Assembly: GCF_032118995.1 (NCBI RefSeq)
Contig: NC_092650.1
Span: forward strand, 1,984,001 to 2,048,000
Direction of reading: 5' to 3'
From: Asterias amurensis
Lineage: Eukaryota; Echinodermata; Asteroidea; Forcipulatida; Asteriidae
DNA length: 64,000 nucleotides
The position numbers were made by a program, and so were the translations under genes. Under the pieces are notes generated by a model, which worked only from the letters and a program-made list of their open reading frames with translations, did not search any database and was not told the DNA's origin. Of the stretch, positions 49,101 through 61,800 are shown in pieces. Within the stretch, counting starts at the first letter, position 1. Each line of letters opens with the position of its first letter.

Positions 49101-52100
49101 TGCTTAGTAGGTTTTTATGGCAACATGCCTATAAAATTGGGGCCAGTTTGTTTTTGTTAGCACAAACCTTACTAGATTCTATCTCCATGCAAAGTTTTAA
49201 ATCCTTATTGAGAAAACACTGGATATTGTACCATTTTATTAGATGATTACCACATGGCAAAAAAATAACACAAAACAATGATACTTGCTATTAGAGAGAA
49301 TTTTTATAGTTTAATTTCTTTTTGTGTTGCAGCATTGTGTTGTCGGACATTCCATGATCACTGCATCATGTTTGTACAGACTAAGATTCAAGCCCATCGT
49401 CTTCATATCATCCTGGGTCTATTTGGACTCAATGTAGGGGAGCTTCATGGCAATCTCTCTCAGGCACAGGTAAGGGCCCAATTTCATAGAGCTGCTAAGC
49501 TCAACATTTTTGTAAAAGGCTCATTTTAAATATTATAAGTCTGTTCGTGTGCACTGCCATTTTGTCTGTATGGCAAATTTTCTGACCGATGCTACTATTC
49601 TCTTTCAGCGTTTGGAAGCTCTTCGACGATTCAAGGAAGAGAACGTTGATGTTCTGGTCGCTACGGATCTTGCTGCCAGAGGTCTTGATATTGAAGGAGT
49701 TAAAACGGTAAGATCAGCTGAGATCAATACTGTTGTGTCTTTTAAACATAGTTGGTACAGAGTTTCATTTCAGTAGAGCAATCGAAATGCCATTTTTTCA
49801 AATAAAGTTTTTTTCTTCTGGTTTTGTTTTTGTAGATTATTAACTTCACTCTGCCTAATACTCTGAAACACTACGTGCACAGAGTAGGACGAACTGCTAG
49901 AGCAGGCAAAAGCGGACGGTAAGTGAAAAAGATCATGAATAAGTCATCAACTAACCCACTATAAACACCTGCAGCTTGACTTGCTATAGTCCCTCTTTCG
50001 TTTGTATTTTCAAACTTTTTGGCAGCAGCTCCCATTGGTTTTACACACACTTTCCAACTGGGGCCTTTACCCACACGGGTTGCATTTAGTTTATAGTGAA
50101 GCGCTTAGGGACATGTTTGATTTCTATGTGTTATGCGCTATATAAGAATGGTTAATTATTATTATTATTATAGTGCCATGGTTTGAATATACTGACCCAC
50201 GCAAACAAACACAAACTTGTTATGACCTGTTATTATGAGAATTTCTGATTTTCATGGAGAGTTTGTTGGACTGATTATTTGTTGTCTTTATAAGTTTTTG
50301 TTTATATCTTATTCTACAGAGCTGTGAGTCTTGTAGGAGAGCGTGAGCGAAAACTCTTGAAGGACATTGTGAAGAAGGCTAACAACCCGGTGAAAAGTCG
50401 TATAGTTCCCCAAGGTGAGATGTATTTCCATCTTCATTGTTGTAGCCTAAAGCCCGGTTCATACTTCATGCGAATGCGAAGCGAATTTGACTTGAATTTG
50501 ACGTCACAACCCTCCTTTCGCAACGATATTTGCAAGTGAGTCGAGCAGAGTTGAACTGCTGCGAATATTCGTTGCGAATTTTGTGACGTCAACATTCACT
50601 TCGCATTTGCATTCGCTGGAAGTATGAACCGAGCTTTACTAGTTAAAATTATATAGGGCATCTCAGGGCTCAAAATTAACATTTGACCACAGGCCCAGGC
50701 CAGTGATTTTAGCATCAAGCCTGTAAACTCATAATCGGACGAGCGCCCGTTGGTTTTTTTTTTTTCAATTGATTTGTGTAATATATATGTGAAAAAGAAT
50801 CGAAAAAAAGTTCTTTCAACTCTGTTGAGTATTGAAGTGCTCATCCTTTCTTAGTGCTTGTTCAACCAATTTTGATTCTGGTCGTGTAAACTTAATTCTG
50901 GTCCAGTCAACATTTTGAGGTACAAGCCCTGGGGTCTTGTGAATTTTCTCTCCAAACTCGAGCCCTGCAGATGCATGGCTCAAATTCTTCAAAGAGAGTA
51001 AGAATGTCAGGATCAAAATGTTTTGATAACGTTAACAATTCTGTTTCTCTTTGAAGATGTTATACAGAAGTACCGAGACAAGATCATCAGCATGGAGGAC
51101 GACATCGAGGAAGTCATGCGTCTTGAAGAGGAGGAGAAAGAGATGAGAATAACGGAGCTTCAGATGCACAAAGCAAACGCCATGTTGGAACATCAGAGGG
51201 AGATCTTCAGCCGACCGAAACGAACATGGTTCCAGACGCACAAGGAACGCACGATTGAACGGGGTAAGTAGATTTTACCAAACTCTTCCTAACTTAGGAT
51301 TAATCTAAGGACTTAGGACAAGTTAAGTTCGGTACTCTAGAAGTGAGGATGCATTGAACCCATCCGTGTCTTGCATAATGCACGTAATAGAATCCAGTGC
51401 ACTCAGCGTAAAATGAAGGGGTTCACCCCGGTGCTTTGATTGGTTGCGCCACAGCCCCCTGTAAACATTACATGGTGATATGTAAAGAAAGAGGTTTCAT
51501 ACTTCATAACGTAGCACATACCTTGTAGGAAAAATACTGAGTATTTTGGGATAGCCATTGGGTGTGATTAAGCTCTATGAAAGAAGTGAGTATTGTTATT
51601 GTTGTTATTAATATCATTGTTATGTTATCTTTCCAGAGCACTTGACACTTAATCCAGAGAAAATTAAGAAATCCAAGAAAAAGGCAAAGAAACAGGAGAA
51701 CGATGAAGATCCAGTAAGTAGACATTTTAGTTTCAAGAAAATTTTGTTGCGAGTCTCATCATTATACTCCAAATTTACTAGATAAGTTTTGTAGAGTTTC
51801 CATAATCAACTTGTTGTAATGACAATTTATTTGTTTAAATAGTTAATGGTTTGACGTTTCGACCCTAACAGATTCTTTCTGTAAGGCTAAAGACTCTGCG
51901 AGAAAGACTTTGTGAGAAAGACTCTGCTAGGGTCAATAATAATTTAATTGAATTTATATTGCGCTCTCTCCAGGACCAGCCTGTTCGAGGGCGCATTACA
52001 TTAAAAAACGTGAGGCCATTAACTATGTTTTGCATCCATAGCATAGGTCCTGTTGATTGGTAAGCAATTTGCAACAGCTAATTCTATTTTCTTATTTAAC

Positions 52101-53869
52101 AATTTTTTGTCTTCCAACTTTAGGTTGATCGTCGAATGCAGCGTGAGGTTGAGAAATCTCAGTTGTTTGCAGCGAGGGAAGCCAAGAGGTCTAGGAAGAC
52201 TAGCCTGATGAAAGGGATCAACACACGAGAGAAAATCACAGGTATAAAGCTTGTATTAAGAGTTAAACCTTTCTTTAGGGCTAAACATTAGTATATTTTG
52301 CATCACAGGTCAAGGGTCATGTTTTTTTTAACCTGATATTCTTTAGAGCAAACCGATTGAAACCTTCAGTTTTCAACTATCGGTTCTTTTCAGAATCAAC
52401 ACTACTCAAAAGAGATTTAAGAATGGTGCTACCGCAAACTTTAAAAAAAAACTGATACTAAATGCTTTTTGCATATTGGACACCTGCTGTTTTAAATACA
52501 CATTTGTGATAAGTCTATGTAAAGATTAAGGTCAATAGTAGGTTTTAAATAGTGGCCGGTATATTTGTATGGAATGTTCATTCTCTTTTGCTTGTAGAAT
52601 TGATTGTGGCAAATAGATTTGGTCTTATTCTGGGGTTGATTGGATGGCGCTAAATATGCATTTTTGTATGCCTTGCACTGCTGCTTTCTTTCCCCTTTGG
52701 TACCCAGCATTAATTGTTGGATCTATTTTTGAAAAAGTTGTTGCTGTTATGAAGCACATTGACAATGATCAGTCTGCATAGTTGTCCAAATTTGATTGTA
52801 GAAATCTGATCTATAGACGATGTGACCTATGATTACATTCAAACTGCCCTCTGTTGACAAAACACTGTAAACGTCATGTTTCGCCGGGCAAAAAGACGCG
52901 TAGTCATGGTAAGATTGCATACACTTTCTAGCTGGCTGCCAAAACACAAAGGTTTTGCATCGGCGGTATGCACGCGAATCATGTTATGGTTTTCGAGGGA
53001 CGTCAGAGGTCACATCGTCTGTAGGATGTGATACAATTAAATTTCTTAGGCCTGGACAATATTATACTAATCAAAACATTGAGTTGTCAACCCCAGATTC
53101 TTATCAAAACCACTACTACTCAAAAGAGATTCTCGCCAGATTATACTCCCACCGTGCAAAGGTTCAAATCCTACTTATCTGCATAGTTGTCCAAATTTGA
53201 AAGACGTAGTTTCCTTAAATTTTCTTGTGAACTCGATCACTATGCAGGAGACTCAAGAGCCTCCAGTAATAAAGGGAAGAAGCAGGGTGGACAGAAGTCA
53301 TCATTTGAGCGAGAGTTGACGAGCACAAACAAAAGATCCGTCAAACAGTTCCGCAGCAAGTGAGTAGTAAAAACAACCAGGGGCCAATTTCAAAGAGCTG
53401 CTTAAGCAAAATATTTGCTTAAGCATGAAAATAGCTTGCTTGTTTTACACATGTTACTGGCCAAAATGTCATGCCATATACATTGCTTGTGACTGGTATT
53501 TAGCTGTTGTTCACTTAGCATAACAATTGAGTGGAGTCTTGGCCGGTAATCTGATTTTACTATGCAAGGATTTTTTATATAAAACCACTCCGGATTTACA
53601 GCGATATCTCAAAAACATGAATACCTTTTGAAATTTTCACTCGTTAGTTTTATTGTGAACATCTACATTTATAAAGGATTAGTACAACCGAACGGTTCCA
53701 AAAAATAAGGGTATACTTTGCCTTTAAATGGTACTAAAACATTTTATGTTTCTTTATTGTTTATAGAACTCATGAAGCGAGGAAAGAGCAGCAACAAGCC
53801 CAGAAGATGTCATCTAAAACTGGAAAACAAAACAAGCCCAAGAATAAATTCAGCAAGAGAAGGAAATAA
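43163..53869 (+). CDS. DDX27: DDX27, nucleolar DEAD-box RNA helicase
   Basis: The model has eighteen exons: 43163-43249, 44274-44489, 44952-45156, 45767-45888, 46519-46624, 47031-47204, 47457-47607, 47973-48072, 48810-48951, 49333-49469, 49609-49707, 49836-49918, 50320-50414, 51057-51263, 51637-51713, 52124-52241, 53248-53359 and 53767-53869. The frame closes, giving 777 aa (human about 796). An acidic, Lys-rich N-terminus precedes the helicase core: PTPIQ (Q motif, 220-224), ATGTGKT (Walker A, 242-248), PTREL, GGLDVK, TPGR, DEAD (350-353), SAT (381-383), ARGLDIEG and HRVGRTAR (528-535). The Lys/Arg-rich C-terminus ends KFSKRRK. Human DDX27 acts in ribosome biogenesis, in 47S rRNA 3' end processing with the PeBoW complex. 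All catalytic motifs are intact. Its promoter is shared with ITFG1. Introns carry several MITEs and a LINE piece. AATAAA at 53981 is the likely poly(A) signal. Confidence 0.96.
43808..43852. repeat. Perfect 21-bp hairpin, AAA loop
   Basis: The 21 bases from AGTATCTTACTC to AAGT are followed by AAA and their exact reverse complement. There are no mismatches. It lies in DDX27 intron 1. The loop is too short for a usual microRNA precursor, so a foldback remnant is the simpler reading. Confidence 0.8.
45268..45500. mobile_element. tRNA-derived SINE in DDX27 intron 3
   Basis: It starts ATAGGTGTTACATTTTGTAT, CGGGGATAAAAA, then CACTGATGTGTATTAAGCAC. It ends in an antisense tRNA-like block with GGGAGGGATTCGAACCCATG. 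It belongs to the same family as 13284-13612 and 35629-35825. Confidence 0.65.
46245..46500 (+). mobile_element. Decayed LINE reverse-transcriptase end
   Basis: CATTACGGTGACCGGGCCTT reads HYGDRAF, and LWNQ follows, matching the YG-RAFS---LWN-LP ending of the LINE copies at 3839 and 39921. A frame break near 46360 shows decay. TTGCGCTTTACAAATCTATA ends it just before DDX27 exon 5. Confidence 0.6.
47684..47839. mobile_element. MITE with ATAGACCTTATGCATTGACG ends
   Basis: ATAGACCTTATGCATTGACG at the left and ACGTCACATGCATAAGGTCT at the right are inverted repeats, with TTTGAGGTCAAACGG and CCTTTTGACCTCAAGG as an inner inverted pair. It is 156 bp, in DDX27 intron 7. Confidence 0.75.
48259..48646. 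mobile_element. TTAAAGGCAGTGG-family MITE, full length
   Basis: It starts TTAAAGACACTGGACACTAA and ends ATAGTGTCCACTGCCTTTAA, with TCAACATATGCATAAAATAA, CACGAAGTTGTGTGC and TCACTTCAGAGGGAGCAG in the standard order. It lies in DDX27 intron 8. Confidence 0.8.
49929..50172 (+). repeat. Retroposon-like repeat with (ATT)n tail
   Basis: AAGCGCTTAGGGACATGTTT, TGCGCTATATAAGAATGG and a terminal (ATT)n run look like the 3' end of a LINE or SINE. It lies in DDX27 intron 12. Confidence 0.5.
50449..50637. mobile_element. MITE with AAAGCCCGGTTCATACTTC ends
   Basis: The 189-bp element begins AAAGCCCGGTTCATACTTCA and ends GAAGTATGAACCGAGCTTT. Inner pairs include GCGAATGCGAAGCGAATTTG with CACTTCGCATTTGCATTCGC, and TTGACGTCACAA with TTGTGACGTCAA. 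It lies in DDX27 intron 13. A diverged relative is near 17630-17815. Confidence 0.75.
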
Positions 53870-55811
53870 AAAAGAGTTCCTTCATGTATTTTCAAACAGC
53901 CGTCTTAAACATTCTATTGTTTGCATTGGTTTCTTGTTTTACCAGATTCCTTTGATCCTCTTTGATATGAATCCCATTTAAATAAAAAGTTATGTTTGGT
54001 GGGTGTTGAACCTTACACTACTGTTTTACCTCTTGATTCATCAAGTTAATTGGGAATATGCAAAACAAATAATCACAATGTTGGACTGTTAGTATATTAA
54101 TAATGGACATTTGTGTGCTGCCAGCATGCTCCATTTTTGACACTCGTCGTTTATGGGACCCATATTTTATTTCGCACAACACCTCACAGAAGTTTTATTA
54201 GCATAAGCCGAAATAAAGACAGTTTGTAGATGTACTTCTTGAAATGTCTTGTTTTGAATAGCAAGTTTTATTTATGTATAGCTTAACAGTGCTATAATCT
54301 TACTGGCGTATAGGGAACCAGACAAAATGGCTGCATAATGTGCAGGGTGCACCCAATAAACAGAGAAAAAACAATCTCGGCCTCATTAACATTTTGTAGG
54401 CCCTCAAAATATTCTATTGTAGACAGAATTGAGAGCCCAAGAAAGGGATAAGGTATAAAACTTTCACCCAATTGTGACCAGGGGTTGTTGACTTTGAACT
54501 TGAGGTATTTTGGAAGACTAAGGCACCTGAAATAAATAGTACTATTTGCCGTAGGGGTATGGAAATTTTTCAACATTGATGCTCGGACGTTTGGAAAATT
54601 ACACAGATGTCGGGGTGTTTTCATTTTTAGGGAGAATAGCTCGATGTGCCCTGGTGGGACCTGGTGGGACTCTCCATATCAAATTGAGGATAATAGTTCA
54701 AGAGTGAATAAATAATGTCCTCTTTACTGTCGGAAAAAGCTGCAAGACTTTTAAGTATTTTTTGTGTAATTTTGAATATTTAGCATTTTGCACTATGCTA
54801 TGTCAGTTTATTTAATGGGGTGCAACCAGATTTTCTCAATGCATTGTTCAGAAAACAATTATGAAGACTTTAATTAAACAAATAACTTTACATCAAACTT
54901 CAAATTTTGTTTTGTAATCATGCTTGGTTACTCTTGCAAAATAAACGTGAACAATTACTTTTATCTATCAAATGTGTCTTTTTGAACTGTTTACAAATTT
55001 GTTTTTTAACTTCTCTTAAAAAATGGCCTTGCCCATTTAAGATAAAAAATTGTCTGTCAGATTTGTTCTTGCATCGTAAGTCAGCACTTTATTTTACATA
55101 ATATCAACTTAAAAATTGCCATCATATTTGTCAAGGTTTAACCCAAGAAACGACAGAGTGAATTCCCAATCTCTGGGTTTTTCAAGATTTTATTTTTCAT
55201 GTCATTAAATGCGAAATTCAACTGAGAGGGTTTCTTTTAAAAATCCTCTTCAAAAAAATAAATTCCTTCACATTTGATTTTAGAATTGGTTTTATTTTTA
55301 AACTGGGATGAGGTTTTTGTTTTTTTCAAATCATTTTTCCATGAGTAGACACAATTCTGAATCAATTAGCTTGATTTTATTACAAAGTCAATAGTGACCT
55401 ATTTGCTTTTTTTGCTAGACTGCGGATGTTTTTTGTATAAGGGGTGCGCTCACACCATGATGATAATTGATTCTTATTCCTCCGCTCGTCCTTTGCTGGT
55501 CCCCATGTACGCGAATATCAATACAGCAACAGTCGTCTAGTGCCAGCGAAGTGCTCGCCCGTTCGTATCGTGGCTATTTTATGCTTATTAGTTTAGGGAC
55601 ATCATTTATTTGTTTTCCCGCATATCTTCCGGACCAAAAATCATTTAATTTGAGTTTCAAGCTATGGTTTTGATTAATATTCAGTTAGAATATACCTATT
55701 TATATATTATTTTGAATTGTTTGAGCTTCGATGTTAAAATATTAAGATTTCTCTGTCAATTTAAGGGTTTAAGCCTTGCCCGAACGAGCGTATGGTTACA
55801 ATTTTTATCAA
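53870..55811. other. Intergenic region between DDX27 and the third ZNF341-like gene
   Basis: DDX27 3' UTR and its AATAAA at 53981-53986 occupy the left end, and the promoter of the next gene the right end. AT-rich sequence lies between, with scattered AATAAA motifs. CpG-containing sequence at 55440-55580 is the best promoter candidate, but no defined box was recognised. No gene or clear repeat is seen. Confidence 0.5.
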
Positions 55812-55832
55812 ATGGCGTCGTACGGTGCAAAA

Positions 55833-58800
55833 ATGGCGGAGGCCATTTTCAACAGTTTGTCGGGTAAGATATAAAACCGTTGTATTTCACTCTTAATTTA
55901 TCACAAAATAATAAATGAAACCTCAGGCAGTTGTATAAAACATCAGGGATCTATTTCATAGTAAATTCATGAATTGGTAAATTGATAATGACCTTAAATA
56001 ATTGTTTTATGTCGCAACGCAAGGGTCAACAGTCATGAATTCCTAAAACAGTCGCCTTGCACACACTGTAGAAATACACGTTGAGATAAGGAAAAATAAA
56101 CAGTCGTGAATGTGTGCTGTGGTAACGTATGGCAAATGCAACCACTGCAGTACTGTTTTGCACGGGTCGTTGAGTTTTGTTGCGAGAAGTAGTGTTGTAG
56201 TGAAGTAATCTGAAGTTAACGGCTGTTCGATTTCATTCAACCAATCGATTAGGCTTGGGATTTTGTTGGAGGCAATTTTAAATGAACAAAATAAAACAAT
56301 AAAGAACAAAATGTATGTCAGTGTCAAAGAAAAAACAAAACAAAAAAACATTTGAGATAGGAAAGTACATTCATTTTTCCAACATGTGAACTTTTTAGGA
56401 AGAGTTTCTATCCTGCCACCACTTTTTCACAAATTTTTACATAAGTTTCTGTATGGCGCCACCACTTTTTCATTGGATATGAAATAATATAGTTATATAG
56501 TATCTATTTTGGAAAAGTTTCCTCATGGCGCCACCACTTTTTCATTCGATATGAAATAATTTAGTATATAATTTACCTCAATGAGATATCCCTTTTTTTA
56601 AAAATGAGTTATAAAGTGGTGGCGCCATACGGAAAGTTAAAAGTTATCCTCTAATACCTCAAAGAGATATCCCTTATTGTAAAAATGAGTGGAAAAGTGA
56701 TGGCGCCATACGGAGAGATTGTTAATGCTAAATTAGAAGCGGTTCTAAATTCATAACCATCATGAATGAAAAAGTGGTGGCAAGATATGGAAACTTTTCC
56801 ACTTTTCATGCCATGAATTGCAAAGATCAATTAAACCATGGAGGAAGGAAATAATTTCTTCACATATTAAAAGTTAGTGTACACAATTTAATATATATTA
56901 TTTAATTCAGAAATATGATTACAGATAAATCCCCATGCTCTCCTCAATAAAACTTCAATGTTGAATTTGTTGTTATGAACATTGAAAGTGAAATTCATCT
57001 TTCAAACCATAAAATCTTTAGAGATAAAAAGTAATTGTTGAGGAAAATTTATTTTAAGGAGACGCAAACTATACCATACATACTTATTCTTAAAGGCTGC
57101 TTATAAATAAATAACACCCAATGACCCAAACATGATTTTTAAGGGAGAAATAATTGTCCTAAGATGGAAATTCATCAATAAGGTTGTTGCGTTGCAGCAT
57201 TTGTGGATTTTTTCATGACTTTTTTTTAAATTTTAAATCTTTAAACAAGATTGAAAGAAATTACTACTGGGAGAGAAAACTTAAAACTGAAAAAAAAATG
57301 CTCTTGCTGAAAATATAAAGGACAGATAGGTACCACTTGGGCCTAATCTTGGCTCGATTAAGCAACTAAGATTCAACTGTTTTAAAGACGTTCCTGAAAA
57401 GGAATCATCCATGATCAGAGTTATTGTTTTAATATTTAATTTGATTTGTTCAGAAACTTTAACCTTTGCCCTTTTAATATCCCCTGCAGTGATGGACACC
57501 AACCAGCAGGCAACTTGCCTGATGGAGGGACAGCCACAACATGTTGTGCAGACAACGGTCACAGGTAAGAAATATGATACATCATCTAGACTGAGGAGCG
57601 ACTGTCTGTCTGTGCAGATGTCTTCTGTGCAGGTGTCTTCTGTCTTGTTAAAAAGTTCCCAACAAAATCCTGGAAAGAATTTTTGTTAAATTCAATATAC
57701 CACAATATCATTTTTGTTTGAAATTTGTTGTTTTCAAATCTCATAAAGAGAAAAGAAAATGTAAAAATAGCATATATATACCTTTAAACAAGGTCACTAA
57801 AAATCAACCTGAAAATATAATTTACAATCCAAGATAATCTATCACCGATGAAGGAAATTTCTCCGTTGCTGAAACTCGGGAAAACAAATTTTAACAAGTA
57901 AAATTTTAGGTTTTTCAATACAGGTACTGTTTATATTTTTGTCAAATAGTGTGTGGAGAGGATGACGTGTTTCTTTGTGGTAAATGCAAACGTCGCTTCG
58001 TCACCATCAACCAGTTCATGAGTCACAAGCAATCACAATGTGTTATGCCGACCAACGTCCATGTACCTCACGGGCATCCCATGATGCAACAGCACAACAG
58101 GGGTCATTCCTATGGCAACCTGGGTCATTCTCCGCATATGCAGGTTTCGTCGGAGGTTGTACTTGGGGATCAAGGGGTTCCGATATCCAACTACACCAAT
58201 ATGGACCAGTATCAGAATACCGTCTTGCAGAGACCTGCGATGGCTATGCCTGCTGGACCCTTCCTAGCTCCACATTCTCAGATGGGTATAGGTAAGGAAA
58301 TTGTTGTTTTTTTTGTTTTGTTTTTACAAAGTCCTGTCTTTGTTTTTACAATCTATGTGATGAGTTGGTTATCACAGTTGTTTTGGGATTTTTAAGTGAT
58401 TTATCATGCAGCAAGCATTGAACTTCGTTCTTGGAGGGGCATGCCATGAGGAAAATGTAAATTTGTATTTGAACTTTGCAAAGGGCACCACAGCATAAGT
58501 GCAGGGCATCATGGCAATATACCCTTTATATGTAAATTGCACATAGCGTGTGTGCACTAACATTTTGGTTTTCAAAATGAGGGAACATCACGTTTTTTTG
58601 TATGCAACTAATGGCTGCGTGACGCAGACACGATTGCTATAGAGTGAATGTAATAAGAATTATTATGGGAAGGGTCTATTGCTGCGGGTGCCGATGGTTA
58701 TTTTGATGCCTGAGATGTAGTGACTGAAATCATTTATGTTGTTTCACATTTCCTACTCAGCCACTACAAATAACCAGACCTACACCCATGCAAATAGTAC

Positions 58801-61800
58801 ACCACACATGGGATCCAGTACTATCACCTTGCAGCAACAACAACATCAGCAGCAACAGCAACAACAACAACAACAGCAACACCAACAACAACAGCAACAT
58901 CCACAGCAACATCCACAACAACTTCAACAGCAGCAGCAGCAACAACAACAACAACACCATCAACAACAGCAGCAAGTACAGCATTCAGTCCTCTTGCAAT
59001 CGTCCAACGAAACCCTCCCAACCACTTTCACCATCATGCCCAGCGCTCTTGATCAACCTAAAGAAGTTGTCATCCCTCCGAAGCAATCGCCAAAACCCAA
59101 GAAGCCACGCCAGCCTCGGAAGCCCAAACCGTCTCCAGATTCTCCGAAGCCTCCTCGGCGTAAGCGGCAGGTTCACCTCTCGCCGACCGGTGGAAAGATA
59201 TCAAGAGCGCCCTCTAAGAAGGTTCACAAGTGTCAATATTGTGATAAGACATTCCCCTGGAACCATGAGCTTCAGAGACATCTTAGATACCACACGAGAG
59301 AGAAGCCATTTGAGTGTCCGCTCTGTAAGAGGCAATTTGCTGAGAGATGCACTGTAAGGAAGCACTTGATGACCCATAAGGACCTGTCGAAGAAACTTAA
59401 TGAAAATCTACCAAAGCATCATGTAAGATATTTCTTAATACCTCCTGTGTTTTTATTTTTTTGTCTCTTAATTTGTAATTTAACAAGGTCACACAGTAAG
59501 ATGTGGCCTTGTTTCATCATTCCTCTTTTGTAACTTCAATAAAATCATCTCTTTCTTTATCACTGAGGCCAAAAAGCGCCCTCTCTGAGGTAAAAAGAGG
59601 CAAATAATTGGATGATAGCTGTTCTTTGTGCATAAAACATGCGCATAACCTCAGCGTCCCTGTAGCATTTTGTGGTATGCAAGGGGTCTATAGTTAAAAT
59701 CAGGCACATAAAATATGAATTTGTTGGGCTGAAGAAATAATAATTTGTCAAAAATTAGTTGGGCCTAACAAGTAACAGATTTGGATCAGGAAGAGATAAA
59801 TCTTTACTTAACACTTATTGCCTGCTGAACTTATATGACTTGCTAACTCTCATAGTGTTATTTCTTTCTCCTTTTTCTACTTTGATAGCAATGTCCACAT
59901 TGCAACAAGATGTTCGTTGGATCCTTCGATCTTCACCAACACATGAGGAGTCACACAGGAGAGAAACCCTTCAAGTGTGAGATCTGCAATAAATGCTTCT
60001 CTCAGAAGTCTAATATGAAGACTCATATGATGAGGAATAAGAGATGTTCTACCATCAGAGCTGCCATGCAGGAAGAGGTAGGTTGACTCTTAAGTTGGTT
60101 AGGGTAAGGGTTGGGGTGAGGGGTAGGTTAGTGCCCTCTTTCTTAGCTACCATCAGAGCTGCCATGCAGGAAGAGGTAGGTTCACTCTTAAGTTGGTTAG
60201 GGTAAGGGTTGGGGTGAGGGGTAGGTTAGTGCCCTCTTTCTTAGCTACCATCAGAGCTGCCATGCAGGAAGAGGTAGGTTCACTCTTAAGTTGGTTAGGG
60301 TAAGGGTTGGGGTGAGGGGTAGGTTAGTGCCCTCTTTCTTAGCTACCATCAGAGCTGCCATGCAGGAAGAGGTAGGTTCACTCTTGTTTGGGGTTAAAGG
60401 CACTGGATACTATTGGTAATTGCTAAAAATAATTGTTAGCATAAAAACTTACTTGTTAGCGATCAATAAAGAGATGTTGATTGTATAAAACATTGTGAGA
60501 AGCGGCTCCCTCTAAAGTAGCGCCATTTTCGGGAAAGAAGTTATTTCTCACTAAAATATTTGAATTTGATTTTGAGACTTCAGAATTAGATTTTGAGGTC
60601 TCGAATTCAAGCATCTGAAAGCACACAACTTCGTGTGACAAGGGTGTTTTTTCTTCCATTATTATCTCACAACTTGAATGACTAATCAAGTTTTCATAGG
60701 TTTGTTATTTTGTGCATATATTGTGCATATGTTGAGATTCACCAAGTGAGAAGACTGGTGAGAAGACTTTGACAGTTTCCAAAGGTTACTAGTGTCTTTA
60801 AAGCTGGACGGGAGAAAGTGAGAGATGGAGATATTTGTTTGAATTAATCCTTGCAATCCATGCAGGCGATGTAAAACCCTTACAACTACTCAAAAGTCTG
60901 GTTTAATATTTACTATCCCAACTCAACAATCCGAGGGGAGTTAGGTACAGAAATCTTGTATGAAGGTGGTATCTCGATTCTAGGCTGGTGAAGTTTTTGG
61001 TTTCTAATACTTTTATCTTAATTGTTGTTTTCTCTATAGCAAGCGCAAGAAGAGGCTGCAAAGGAAGGTGATGGAGATGAAGAAGGTAATTATTTGGGAT
61101 TTGAGGCAGACTATTTTAGCCTTTGAGAAATACTCTGCTGGGGTTGAAATGTCAGATCATTAAATATGTTTTGCATTGAATAGTGTTGTATGAAAGAACA
61201 CTTCTTCTTTCACACCAGATGTGATAGAGGGCATACCTAGTACAGCCGTCGATTTCACCAAACTCATCCTAACTTAGGATTAATCTTAGGACTTAGGACG
61301 AGATAAGTTCCCTATCTGAAGACGTAGGACGCATTAAACCCATCCTATAAAGTTAGGACGGGTTACTCGTCCTAGCTCGAGATAGGATTAATTCTAGCAT
61401 TTCGTGAAATCGGCCGCTGAGCACTTAAGAGCTGTTGATGACACCCTTTGTTGTAATGTAGTTTTAGGGAGAGAGGTAACTCTAGAGAAAGAGGTAATTT
61501 TTCAGACAAAAATTTTAATCTGAAAAAGACTTCAGGCATGAAGCCTTTCCAGGCGTCTGTAAAACACACATTTTTATGCATCAAGGGTGATATTTCGTTT
61601 CATTATTCTCTTTCAACTTCGATGACTAATTGACCCAAAATTATCACAGATTTGTTATTTTATACATTTGTTGGGATGTATCAAATGAGAATACTGGTAT
61701 GTGACAATACCAAAAGTGTACCCTGCCTTCAAATTAGGTTTTATTCATTGTTTTATATTTTATGTTTTTTTCATCAGATGGAAGTCAAGATCATACAGAA

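Noticed and set aside
57984-58295. Alternative-frame ORF overlapping exon 3 of the third ZNF341-like gene
   Set aside because: The other frame encodes the conserved [12 protein letters not shown] finger and closes with its neighbours; this one has no recognisable content.
58757-59357. Leu-rich and Asn/Ser-rich frames over the CAA/CAG tract
   Set aside because: These are shadows of the trinucleotide repeat; only the Gln frame continues into zinc fingers.
60090-60330. Interstitial telomere repeat, because of GGTTAGGGTAAGGG
   Set aside because: TTAGGG occurs once per 98-bp unit and is part of a longer period; there is no run of pure hexamers.
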